A stretch of 64,000 nt of DNA from Purpureocillium takamizusanense (lineage: Eukaryota > Ascomycota > Sordariomycetes > Hypocreales > Ophiocordycipitaceae), in assembly GCF_022605165.1 (NCBI RefSeq), contig NC_063068.1:5952001-6016000 (forward strand), in the 5' to 3' direction. A program made the position numbers and the translations under genes. Every line of letters starts with the position of its first letter. Position 1 is the first letter of the stretch. Below the pieces are notes generated by a model. That model was not told the DNA's origin and ran no database searches. It saw only the letters and a list, made by a program, of their open reading frames with translations. Shown one piece after another: positions 12,980 to 23,890 of this stretch.

Positions 12980-13135
12980 ATGTTTGCAAAGCATTTTCTA
13001 GTAGTAGCGGTAGTCGTTTGCATGGTCTCTGTGTGTTTTTTTTCCTTTCCTCGTTGCGTGGTCGGACACGCCCCCCTGGTCCCCGGACAGGCTTGCGCCG
13101 CACAAAGTACCGCAGCAGCCTCCTCCTACTACTAA
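12980..13135 (+). CDS. Candidate small secreted or membrane peptide (51 aa, weak)
   Basis: The ATG sits in a good fungal context (TCAACAATG). The 51-residue product begins with a short basic-hydrophobic segment (MFAKHFLVVAVVVCM) and runs through a second hydrophobic stretch with several cysteines. It then has a polar, Ala/Ser-rich tail ending in SSYY. That shape fits a signal peptide or a single membrane segment. There is no homology I recognise, the frame extends upstream in the same register to another ATG at 12842, and a chance frame is quite possible. It is listed because it is the only frame in this block with a sensible start and a protein-like N-terminus. Confidence 0.18.
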   Translation: MFAKHFLVVAVVVCMVSVCFFSFPRCVVGHAPLVPGQACAAQSTAAASSYY

Positions 13136-14215
13136 TGCTCCGCCCCTGTCCGCACTAAGAAAGCCCAGCATTGCGCAAAGCCGTCGACGTAGGGCGGGCT
13201 GCCAAGGGAGGATCGCCAGAGGCGCACTTTGTTTCGCTTCAGGGGGGGGAAGAGCGATAGCGGCAAGGCAGACTTGGAGGTTCCCCTGTATCGCCTTCCC
13301 ATTGTGTATGTAGAAGGACGCGGTGGTGGAGCAGAGTTCCTCAACAGGTAACCACCCCCCCCCCCCCTCTTGTGATAGCCGACGGATGGGAGATCGGCTC
13401 CAGGGGGGGGGAAGGGGGGATGGGCAACTCCTAAACCTGACCCTGTCTCTGCCTGCGCGATGGAACGGGTGGGTATACAGACGAGCTAGACTATGTCCCG
13501 GAGGAGGGGCACCGCCGGGCCAGCGTGGGGGGAGGGGGGTTTGTTTTGATTATCTAGGTAGTCACGAGGGGGGTCTCGGCAATGAGAGCAATTTCCTGAA
13601 CTCTCAACTCGCTCACGATGATGCTAACAGAGGACGACAAAAGCCTTGGCATGTACTTGTGATAGTTCCAAGCCCTATGGCGGGACCTGGGCTCATATAT
13701 CTAAGATATCGTGAAAGTGATAATCAATAGCATATACAATGAAGAAGTACTGTGCATGGGGGGCATCCCATCTCAACCGTGTCTCCGAAAGGGAAGGAAG
13801 CCGTTTCCCCTCTTTCCCCAAAGCTAGAGTGGAGGAACACCGAACGTGTAAAGCCGTCGGAAAGAGCATCGCTCTGTTTCTGATAAAAGGATGCGACTAC
13901 TGTTGTGAACTAGCAGCCTCACGGCCCGCGGATAACACATGCATGAACCGACATCAGTCCCATCGCCGCCGGCGGTTGCGCCCCCCCGGACGTGTGTATC
14001 CATCCACCTCGAGAGACTCGTGACTGTTATCACGAGGGAACCACCTTATTACACAACAGCGGGGGGCAAGCAAAGTGTCTAGATATCACGCCCTCCCACC
14101 GTACCAAGTACCGTATCATTGGACCACTTGGGGAAGGGGTACACCCAACCTTGGCCCTCTCCGACTCCTTCGCACGAACATGTCCCGCCAGGGGCGCCGG
14201 TCCGCCACGCCCCTG

Positions 14216-14243
14216 CTCCTCCTCCTCCTCCTCCTCCTCCTCC
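14216..14243. repeat. (CCT/CTC)n trinucleotide tract
   Basis: About nine uninterrupted CTC/CCT units form a pure pyrimidine strand. It lies in the gene-poor block about 0.9 kb beyond the 3' end of crz1. Confidence 0.9.
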
Positions 14244-15104
14244 GTCCGTACTTTGGTACGTAGGCCTAGCTTGGGCAGGTAATGGAGGACGCGAAAAGGG
14301 GGGCGGGGGGACGGGGGGCAAGCACCGAGGGAGGGAACGTGGCATCGAACAACACACACACCCCGTGACCAAAGTCTGCGGACGCTCGCTGCTACTTTCC
14401 GACAATAGGTCCAACTTTCGAATCCCCCAACCGCCCAGTCCAGAGGAAAAGGGGGTGGGGGGGGGGCCGTTGAAAAAGGGGTGGCGGAGCAGTACCGCCC
14501 GTTGAAGGCCAGGCAGAGGTACACAGCAGGTGGCGGAGGCCTTCTAGAAGCTACCCTCCTGGGAGGGCAACTACCGAGTGCCGATACTGAACAAAGCACT
14601 TCTACTGAGACACCATAAACCATAGAAAGGGGGGACATGCAAAACACCTAGACACAGGGCAAGATACGGCGGTGGCGGTAAGAGAAGCGCAAGTTTTTAG
14701 TTGCTCACATGCTTCGATGAGGTGTAAACCAGAGCGGTCATGAAACAATCAGATTCAAGGCTGTCCACGCGGGAGCTTGGTATCTAATGCGAGGTCCCCC
14801 GTCTATCCTTCATTTTTGCCCCTAACCCAAGTCGGCGAAAACAAATTTGTCCCAGAAGTCATTCGCTTGTAAACGACAGAAAGTGCCTCAAACCGGCGTG
14901 GTGCTCGCTGTCCGCGGCACAAGACCCAACTTCTGTGCGTCGTCAATCAAACCCCAACCCCAGGCCACAGGTGAGCAAGACCTTCACCACGGCAAGCTCG
15001 ACTCCGGCGTTGGCGAAAGCAAAACGAACTTGTTGAAAAAAGAATGAGAAAATCAAAAGAAGGGAGGATATAGCCTAGCCTGGCTTGCGGCAAACCCACT
15101 CATA

Positions 15105-17335
15105 CTAGCGCCCACCAAAGTCGCTGGCGTATCCCATGTCGCCAAAGTTTTGGCTCATGCCCCCTTCTCCGTACCCGGTCCCGGGTCCGCTCACATAGCC
15201 TCCGTCATCGCCGTCGTCGTAATCACTGGCATCAAACGAGGAGCGTCCGCTTAGATCGTCATCCATCCCACCCCCCGTGTCGGACTGGGACCAGTTCATC
15301 TGAGCCAGCGCCGGGTACTGCGCCAGCAGCGCCGCGGGAAGCGCATACTGGCCGCTAGCATCCATCGGATATGTGTCCATACCCATAGGAGGCGGTGCCA
15401 TGTTATGGGCCATGTTTTGCTGCATTCTCTGCTCCTGCCACTGCCGCTGCCGCTCATTCATTTCTTCGTCCAGAAGTGGCTTGATGCAAATGCGCCCTGC
15501 CTCGGATCGGAAATGGCGACCCAAGGCGTCGGCGCGAGCAAACCGCCGGCCACAGCCCCACTGGCCGCCGGCCTTCAAATCGCCCTTGCAGACGAACTTC
15601 TTCTCTCCAGAATGTAGACTCTCGTGTCGTTTCCGGTCATGTTGCCGAGCAAAGGCCTTGCCACAGACCGTGCAGACAAAAGGCCGCTCATCAGTGTGCG
15701 TCCTGAGATGGGACCGCAGGTTGTAGGCCCGCGTGAACCGCTTGGGGCATAGCGTGCACTGAAAGGTGGCAGGGTGTTTCTGCACGCGCTTTGCGCCCCC
15801 GGAATCTTGGCTGGCTTGGTATTCTGGGTCCGCCAGGCGCAGCGCAATAACATTGTTTGGCACGGCGGATGTGGACTGTCTACGCCCCCGGGGAGAGGCA
15901 GTTCCCTGCCTGTCCAAGGGTGACAGCGAGCGAGACGAGTCGGAACGGGGTGACAGAGACGATCCTGGATTGGGGGAGAGACTGTTAGAGCTGCCCTGCC
16001 GGCCCATGGCCGCCCCTCCTGGGTGAAACGGGTCCGTCACTGAGCGAGGGCGAGACTTGAGTCGGCCTGAGAGTACATAGGCGTTAGTCTTGGGACATTA
16101 CTGCAAACACCTCATAAGTGCGCAAACATACCTCGTTCCGGCGGCGTCAAAGAGTCCTGATCCATGTGAGACTTCGACTGTTCGAAGACACCTGGCTTGG
16201 AGTTGTTGGGCGCAAAGTCGATGTTGATGGCAGGAGGCGCCATCTGCGACATATCACCGACTTGCTGAAGCGAAGGGAAAGAGTCTCCACCGTGTGAAAG
16301 ACCTGTGTATGTTCCATAGTTGGCGCTGGGGGGCGCGAGGCCAAAAGTCGTGTGGTTCATGTCCGGCAGCTGCTGCGGGTTGATCCGCGGACTAATGGCG
16401 GGGCTGTGGGATGGACTTCTGCCACGAGTGTCGGCGATGCTAAACGCGCCGATGTTTAGGACCTCCTGGTAGAGGCTGCCGTCAGATGCTCTTTGCAGAG
16501 GCGAGTGTCCGCCGTGGTCGTCAAAGGAATCGGAGCTGACAAGGTTGGGGGACGGGGAAACCGACGAAACGTCCGAGTACTCCGAAGGCGTCCGGCGATG
16601 ACCCTGAAACTGAGGCTGGGACCAGTCGGCTACTTGACCCGGGAGCAGTGCGGATTCCGGACCGAGGGACACGTTCCTTGAGTGACCGCCTGGAGGGGAA
16701 GAGAACTGGGTTTGGCTGAAGGACGGCGAGTGCTGGGCAGAGCCGGGATGGTGACCGTCTGGTTGAAGCAGGTTGGGCGGCGTTGGAGAGTGTGGGGGCT
16801 GGGGAGAGGTCATAGTATTGAGGTCGTTGGGGCTGAGGGTCGGCTGCTCGAAGAGGGGAGCGTTGAAGTGGTCGCCCTGGCCACCCGAGGCAGGGAATAG
16901 GGAGAAGTCGCCGTCGTTGATGTTGGGGGACAGGTAGGCTGCGGTCGACTGGGATTGCGACTGCGAGTCGAAGGAGAGGGCAGCCGGGTCGGGACCGGCG
17001 CCAGATTGCTGCTGGCCGAAGGGAGCGCCGGGGTCGAAGAGGGCCGGATCGGACTGTGCGAAGGCCTGCGACTGTTGATTCGGCGCAAGAAAGTCGGCCG
17101 CGCCGCCGAGGGAGTCGAAGCTTGTATCAGAGATGCCGGCGTCGGCTAGGCTCTGGTGTTGTTGCTGGAGTCCAAGGCCAACGGATGAAGGGTCGGTTCC
17201 GAAAGCGCCGGGGGAGGGCGAGTGATGCGAGGATTGGTTTATATCAAGCTGCTGGTCCGGCCGCGGCTGCTGCAGATGGGACTGGCGGCCGGCCGACGCA
17301 GACGGCGACCGGCCGTGGTGGGACTGTTGATCCAT
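15105..17335 (-). CDS. crz1: Calcineurin-responsive C2H2 transcription factor Crz1
   Basis: Exon 1 is 17335-16132 and exon 2 is 16066-15105. The 65-nt intron has a GTATGT donor, GACTAACG branch and CTCTCAG acceptor, and phase 1 matches, giving 721 aa. The N-terminal 400 residues are Gln/Ser/Pro-rich, as in fungal Crz1. PAINID at 368-373 resembles the PxIxIT calcineurin-docking motif. Two canonical C2H2 fingers start at C505 ([20 protein letters not shown]) and at about 533, followed by an atypical third finger ([20 protein letters not shown]) at about 561-590. This finger order is diagnostic of the family. When calcium activates calcineurin, Crz1 is dephosphorylated, enters the nucleus and induces ion-homeostasis and cell-wall genes. 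I chose the start [12 protein letters not shown] because it is the first in-frame ATG that gives the usual family N-terminus. Confidence 0.88.
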
Positions 17336-18608
17336 GATACTGGAGCCGCCGCGGTGAGGATCGCGAGGCAGATTTCTCAAGGCAGTCTTCTGACAGCCGG
17401 AGGAGGGGGGTGAAACTGGGGGCGTGGTCTGTCGAAGGGGCTGTGCAGGAGACACTGGGGACGGGGTGATGCAATGGAGGAGTGCTGGGGGTATGTCGAG
17501 GAGGCCAGGGCCGCGCGGAAGGGTGGTGCGAGTCGAGGCCCCGTTTCAAGCTGCGCTGGCTGTGCTGGCTGGTCGGAGCAAGAGGCCACTGCTGCGAGGG
17601 CTCTGGGTGTGCGCGAGGCACGGGAAGTCACGGCGAGAGAACCTCGTCGCAGTCCGAAGGGTGCGAGAGGTCAGGACGTTGCGGGCCAAGACGCGGGATG
17701 GCTGGTGCTTGCTGCCGTTCGTGGACGGTGGTGCGCGGGGAGAGGGAGTCTGTTCGGCCGGTCCAGTCGCGCGCGTGAGAGTGGACAGAGCGAGGGCAGG
17801 TATTCGGCTTTGTGTTTGCGGTTGCAGTCCAGGGACGCGCAGGTTAAGCCGCATCGGGATGCGAAAGGCGAAGACGATGCGATACGATGGCAGGACAAGG
17901 TAGGGCGAGATGTAGGGCTGGCGCCGGCCGTGGCAGTTGGAGACGGGATGGGAGAGATGGAGGGGGGGTTCGAAGGCGAAAGGCGACCGGCGGCGGGACG
18001 ACGATGACTGAGGTGGTGACTGGCGCGGGCGCGAACAGGTGCTGCAACCGCTGCTGGCGCACCTCAGACGAGGTGAGACGGGTGACAGTCGGGGGAGGAA
18101 GGAGGGACGGGCTGGAGCTCCATCGACTGCCAGGAGTAGGTGCGCCTGCAGTGCGGGAGTGGGGGGGCGTGGTGGGGGACACCGACGGCGGTGATGAACG
18201 ACTTTGGCCTCAGCGCGGGACACTGGCGGCCTAGATAAGGCGGTACCCAGGTGTGGGTTGGTAGCCCGCGGCGAGTCCGCGTTCCGTGGTATCTCGAACC
18301 AGAGAGCTTGCCGGTACCTCTCCATCCCAGACGCGTCTTGTCGCTGGCCTGACTTGCCTGATCCACGGGGCTGTACGTAGCAGATGGACATGAGGTAGGT
18401 GCCACCTTGGGGTGACGGGCTGCAGGTGCCGCGGCCAATGGCGCCCGCCAGAAGCACCCGCTGGCGGTCGGGGGCGCCGACCTGCGATGAGGCGGTGCAG
18501 CCAGAACGGGGCAGCCCAAATAATTGGATCATACCCACCTGTGAAAGACGGTCGCATGGCGGCGGCAGGGTCTAGCGAGCACCGGCAGCAGCAGCAATTG
18601 GTGGGTGG

Positions 18609-18633
18609 TGATGATGATGATGATGATGATGAT
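18609..18633. repeat. (GAT)n trinucleotide tract
   Basis: About eight GAT/ATG units follow one another, and interrupted units continue to about 18655. It is a non-coding microsatellite in the crz1 upstream block. Confidence 0.9.
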
Positions 18634-19797
18634 TGCGATGACGACGATGGTGATGCATGTACAAAGGACGAAATAAAATAACCAATGTTGCAATACGAAT
18701 GTTGTTTCCTCGCCGTCGTTGCTCGCGTGGCTGCGTAATTCGCACCATCGTTCATTCTACCTTGGCCAACCCAAGATATTGCACTGTCCGGCTCTCGCGC
18801 CATCACACAGCCGCCTCCACGACCGCTCAGAAAATCTAGCAGTTGTACGTACGTGGTAATAAAGAACCTTTAGCGGCTTCCATGCAAAGCACCAGGTGGG
18901 GTCGGCCGCTGGCGCCAAACCCAAATGCCAACGCCAAAAGAGCCGCCGAAGATGGGCAATGGCTGTGGCAGCCAACAGCCACGCCCAAGTAAGTGCCTTG
19001 GACGGACTGACGAGCATGATGCTACAGGCTGTGCTGTGCTGTGCTGTGCTGGTGCATTGATGAGATGGGATGAGATGACTCGAGTCCGAGTCAGCTCGCG
19101 GCAGAACGTCTTATAGAACCTTCTGTCACCAGACTATCGGCGTAGATCAATCTCAGCCCCTCTGTCTGGACACATGCGATGAAACTTGCGGCTCGTTTTC
19201 GACGGCGAGACTGGACGCAGCCTCGGCCCAGCGATCGATACGCTGAGTCACTCCTGAAGATATCAACTCGTGAGACGGACGGCAGATCATGCATATGGCA
19301 TGGCACTCCGGACCCCGAGGACTTTGATAGCTGTATGGAGCCACGCTGGCGCGTCAGGATACAGAGACGTCCGGGGAGGGGAGGGGGGGTGTGAGACGAA
19401 CGGCAGAACGGCAAACGGCAGCCGAGGAGCGGCACTCGCCTGTAAACAACGTCGCCGCCGTTGACGATGGTGATTAGAGACGACTTGACGACTCTTGGCG
19501 AATGCATGGATGGACGGACCCCCTTCTCCGTGGGCCCCCCCAGTCAATAGTAGATCGAGCAATCCGGTCGGACTCAGGGCGGCCCCGTAGATCCCGAGCG
19601 AGCCCAAGACATCGTCGACCTTGTCCAGAGCTACGATGCATCATGGGAGCCGTGCGTGCTGGCCCTATCGAGCCACTGACTAGGACGGAAGGGGGCATTT
19701 CATGCGCGGAGGCGACAGAGGGGCATGGGCCCGGGGGGCCATGGAGCAACGGGGTAAGCTATCGCGCGCCCGGCCCGGTGCTCCCTTTTGGAGAAGG

Positions 19798-19824
19798 GAG
19801 GAGGAGGAGGAGGAGGAGGAGGAG
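19798..19824. repeat. (GAG)n trinucleotide tract
   Basis: Nine GAG units form a polypurine strand in the crz1 upstream block. The composition mirrors the CTC tract at 14216-14243 on the other side of the gene. Confidence 0.9.
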
Positions 19825-22626
19825 ACGACGACTTGGCGCCGGCACCGGCAGGGTCCAGATGGGCGCCGAACGATGCACACAAACGCCCATGGCCGAGCGA
19901 GTCTTGTCGTGCTTGTCTCCCTGCGTGTGTGTGCGCGGGATATTTGGCGTCGTGGTACGGCATGACCACGTTTGGCCTTTTTGGGGCAATAGCCGGCATT
20001 ACCATTCCCAGCGGACAGGGCAAGTAATGAGTCTGCCTGACAAGGCGCATTCCCCAATGCGGGCCACTTCTCCAGTCCGATGCGAAAGGGGGCAAGAGCA
20101 GGGGGGGGGCCGCTCCACCGGAAGGCAGCCGAGCTCCCGCCCGCCTGGTGGTCGGCTTCATGTTCTCGAACAGTGTTGAATGCAGTTGCGTACCAAGTAG
20201 TATTACGGTTGGTGCCTTGGCCTTGGGTAGGGCAGAGCAATGAGCACGTGCAGCCACGTATAGTCGGTCAGTGACTGTCCGTCTGTCTGTCTGTCTGCAC
20301 GCAGCAGGTATGTAACTAAGAAGTCTAATGTGCGTGGTAATGTGGTGTTAGTACTAATGCAGCGAGCGTTGCCCTCGGATAAGATGCCCAGCGCTCGGTC
20401 TCTTCGGTGGTTACCCCATCGCGCAAGCGCACGCAAAAGTAACTTGGTAAATTAGTATCTCGTTCGATTGCGATGGCCCGATTCCTCGTTGGCGCGAGCG
20501 ATATTACGAGTGATGAATTCTTCATTTGCCGTGCGACTTGTAGAGGCCATCATCCATGGAGGCCTCCTCCCGACCCATTCATTCCCTCCCCGTTTGCCGC
20601 GACCCACGATGAGCTCGCCTTATACGAGGCAGGCACCGCGTACGCATTCAACAACAACACCAAGGCGACCCAAAAAAAAAAAGAACAAGCTTTGCCCGTG
20701 CCGGACGACGAACGACGACGGCGTCTCGAACGGGCCAAGACCCGCCCAGCCCAGGCCGCGGGCGGTTCCACGACATGCAGCCCTGTTCGCCATCGCCCAG
20801 ACCATACGCATCGCGTCTCTCTCCTCCGACGGCTAGGGCTGCGTACCTAGGTAATAACGCAATGCGCGTGGTGATGGCAGGGCAAGGATGCCAGCCTCTA
20901 GTACGTACATACGTATGCATCCCAATGGGAGCGAGCGGACCGGGGTGAGAGATGAAATTGGCGCCAACAAGAGTGCCATGCACCGCCGTGGTTCCTAAGC
21001 CTGCCCGCGCAAGCAAACCAACGTCGGTCGGGGCTGGTCGGCGGGCAAACAACCTCATCCATATCCAAGCTCTTCTTGTTGGAGGGGGCAACGTGAACCT
21101 ATATCGGGACGTGACGTATGCACATACGTTGCCCCTTGTTGCGGTCGCACGCGGCCCCTTTCACTTGGCAGGCCATAGAACCTTTCCGTCGGGGGATTGG
21201 CCTGCTGAAGCACTACCAGGCCCGTCCAGGTGCACTACCTAGGTAGCTTAGGTACTAAGGTAGGCGCGGTGAACTTTCGACGTCGTGTGGTGGTATTCCA
21301 TTTACCCTTTTTACTATTCGTTCGCCGGCCTCTGAGTCTTGACCGGGCACTGACCGGGCAGCGGCGAAAACAGAGATCGTCCCTGCCGGTCGTAGTGCCC
21401 AAGGCAGGTAAGTGGGTGTGACAGCCCTATGGCTGGGCCCTTCCTTGTTGGCCCCCAACTGTCGTCCATCAACGTGCCCCCCCCCCAAGCCGCGTCTTGT
21501 CTACGTGCCCCCCCGAGAGCTGCCACACCTCTCTCCCACTCAGTTCGTTGTCGAGCGAAAGGAGGAGTGTCTGAGAGCTAAGCTGGCCGTTTTCGTAGGA
21601 CCCTTAAAATAGCATCCAGTGCACATGGCCGTCCAGCCACCCCCAAACTCTACGTCAACATACTGTACTACGCGCTCACCAGAGAAAGTCTGCGCCACGT
21701 AATCACCGTGCAAGGTCCGTCGTGTTGTCCCTGGCTAAGTTAGTAGGATACATCTGGGACCGAACGCGCAAGCCTGGAAGGGCATGGCACGTCCCAGACA
21801 TGGCGGACACGTTTCCGTCGCCCAACACCACAGCGACGGTTGATGATGCCACAAATTAGTCGAGAAGGAAAGCTGCAGGAGGATGGGTGACCATTCGACA
21901 CTCCTACGCGGTCTCTCAATTGAGAAAAGTTCGCCTCCGCGAGACGTACTGTCGGCATCAGTCCGTGCCGCAGGAGGGCCAACCAGCAGCGCCATTGAAC
22001 AAGACCGCACACCGGCGGACCGTGTAAAGCACTTGCATACTACGGGGTATATAGATGGCATCCTACTCGTGCCCCCGCGCGACCGCAAGGTAGGATTGAT
22101 GAGTGCAGCGTCCCATCGGGCAGACACATCGCCAATCAAGAATGCGGCCCACCGCTGATGTTCGGTTGATGGGGGGAGAATGCCTTGCCACGCGGCTGTT
22201 GGGACTAATTAGTACCGACTAACTTCCCTGCATGGACCCATTGTCGATGCTCGAGCAGGTCGAGTGCATGTTGCATCCTAAGCTACTCTGTAGGCTGCGG
22301 ATATTATGTCTGGCTCCAATTCCAACTTCGGAGAGCTGCACCCACCATCCAGTCTCTCTAATCTCGCCGGGCCTCGAGGCCACTCCTTCTCCTTGTATCG
22401 AGATTCCATGATAAATCGCCAAAACCAGATGCAAACCAAAGCGGAGATGCGGTCAGCCACCGATATCAAAAAGGTGATCGTGCCGTCGCCCAACTCCCAC
22501 AACGCCCCAGTGCCTCTCTATCTTGGTATATGCCATGAGCTGCCCGTCTTATGACCATCCTCCCGTGCTGCTGTGTGCAATCCAAATACCGCGCCGAGAC
22601 GCTCAAAACCCCATGACGAGGGCGAC

Positions 22627-23890
22627 TCAGATGACCTCGGAGCGCTCGTAGCCGGCCGGCTTCAGGCTCGGCTTGGGCGCCTCGCGGTCCTTGAACGTGC
22701 TGACAAAGGGATTCGGGTCCTCCTTTTGGTTGAGGTTGCCGAGGGTGTGGTTGACGCCGCGGTGGCCGGCCTCGTCGGCGCGGATGTACAGGATCAGGTC
22801 TTTCATGGTGCGCTGGCCCTCGGGCATGTTCCAGTACTAGACGGGTCGCAGTCAGTATCTATCGTTCCCTGCAAATCAACTCTCTCTCTCTCTCAGGGTG
22901 TCTCGACTCACATCGACAGCAATGTCCGGGATGCGGAACTCGGGATCGGACCACTTGGGCAAGTGGCCCTCGTTGATCTCGTGGATCGCTCTCGTGTACG
23001 TGTGGACGGCCTCCTCCTCGAGGTAGCCGACGAAGCGGTGGACGACGCGGGGGCTCACGAGGTAAGCGAGGAAGAGGCTGTTGAAGAAGACGCCCTGGGC
23101 GCCGATGATCATGAGCTTCATGAAGCGGCCGGGCTCGCACATCTTCATAAAGGTCAGGAGGTGCATGCGCTCGTTGTAGCTCTCCTCGAGCAGCGTCTCG
23201 ATCCAGCCCTGGTCGCGCTTCATGCGGCGCAGGCTGTTGAGGTGCCGCAGCATGCCCCCGACCATTCCGGGGACGCCGGCGATGCTCTCGAGGAAGACGA
23301 AGCGGATGAGCTGGGGCGAGTGTCAGCGGGGGGTGGTTTGCCTCACTTGTGACTGACGCATAGACAAGACAAGGGGGGTCTGGTCTGCTACTCACCCATT
23401 GCGCTTCCGTCAGGGGCTGCTGGGCCTCGACGGCCGTGGTGGGATTCTTCTTGTCGACCTGCTGCTCGCGGTCCATGCCCGTGGCCTTGTCCATCCAGAA
23501 GCGGGCGAAGCGGACAATCTTCCACGCGGCCCAATCGCTAAAGTTGCGCGGCGAGCGGTGGGCCGGGACGACCGACGTCATCTCCTCCATGGTGTAGCCA
23601 TGGTGAGGCCAGGCGGCCTTGGTCTTGAGGATGTGAGGGGTGTCCTTTGCGGGGAAGAAGTCGCGGAGTTGCGCCGCGCGGGTCGTCGAGAAGTGTCGCG
23701 ACGACGCCGCCGACGAGGAGGGAGTTGGCGACGACGCGCGGGAGGCTTGCGAGGCGCCGCAGCAGCAGGAGCCGAGTCGCAGGCCCAGCGCGTACTGCGA
23801 GGGCACGACCGGCAGAGCGGCGGTCCGGGCGAGCTTGACGGCGTGCCGCGAGGCCTGCGAGCGGGCTTGGACGGTCGTGGTAGAGATCAT
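22627..23890 (-). CDS. aox1: Mitochondrial alternative oxidase
   Basis: Three exons, 23890-23396, 23310-22912 and 22836-22627, encode 367 aa. The introns of 85 and 75 nt have GTGAGT donors and CAG/TAG acceptors and both fall in phase 0. The N-terminus is a mitochondrial targeting sequence rich in Arg, Ala and Ser, ending near RHFSTT. The di-iron ligands are all present: E173 (FLES), the NERMH motif at 211-215, LEEEAVHTY and RADEAGHR near the end. The enzyme passes electrons from ubiquinol directly to oxygen at the matrix face of the inner membrane, by-passing complexes III and IV. It is usually induced by respiratory block or oxidative stress. Length and motif order match fungal AOX. The neighbouring genes give no further functional hint. 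Confidence 0.95.

Larger units (their letters stand above)
7996..15104. other. 7.1-kb gene-poor block
   Basis: There is no protein with a recognisable family in about 7 kb, which is long for this kind of genome. The longest frame (10958-12007, minus, about 349 codons) has Ser/Arg/Pro-rich composition, overlaps frames on the other strand and shows no motif. I do not call it. The block holds simple repeats (AGCAC near 9114-9135, C13 at 13355-13367, CTC/CCT at 14216-14243), GTACCTTAGGTAC at 9614-9626, and one small hydrophobic open frame listed separately. I see no transposase, long terminal repeat or AT-rich, RIP-like stretch. Confidence 0.55.
17336..22626. other. 5.3-kb gene-poor block upstream of crz1, 3' of alternative oxidase
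   Basis: I find no gene with family signatures. Both neighbours are on the minus strand, so this is the crz1 promoter and leader side and the 3' side of the oxidase gene. The contents are simple repeats (GAT tract 18609-18633, GTGCT units 19031-19050, GAG tract 19798-19824, GTCT units 20281-20297) and palindromes TACCTAGGTA (20844-20853) and CTACCTAGGTAG (21235-21246). Frames of about 200 codons here are Arg/Pro-rich and overlap each other on both strands. Confidence 0.55.

Noticed and set aside
22859..23395. Continuation of the first alternative oxidase frame through intron 1
   Set aside because: Reading through gives Arg/Pro-rich nonsense, while splicing at GTGAGT and CCCCAG restores the conserved oxidase core.
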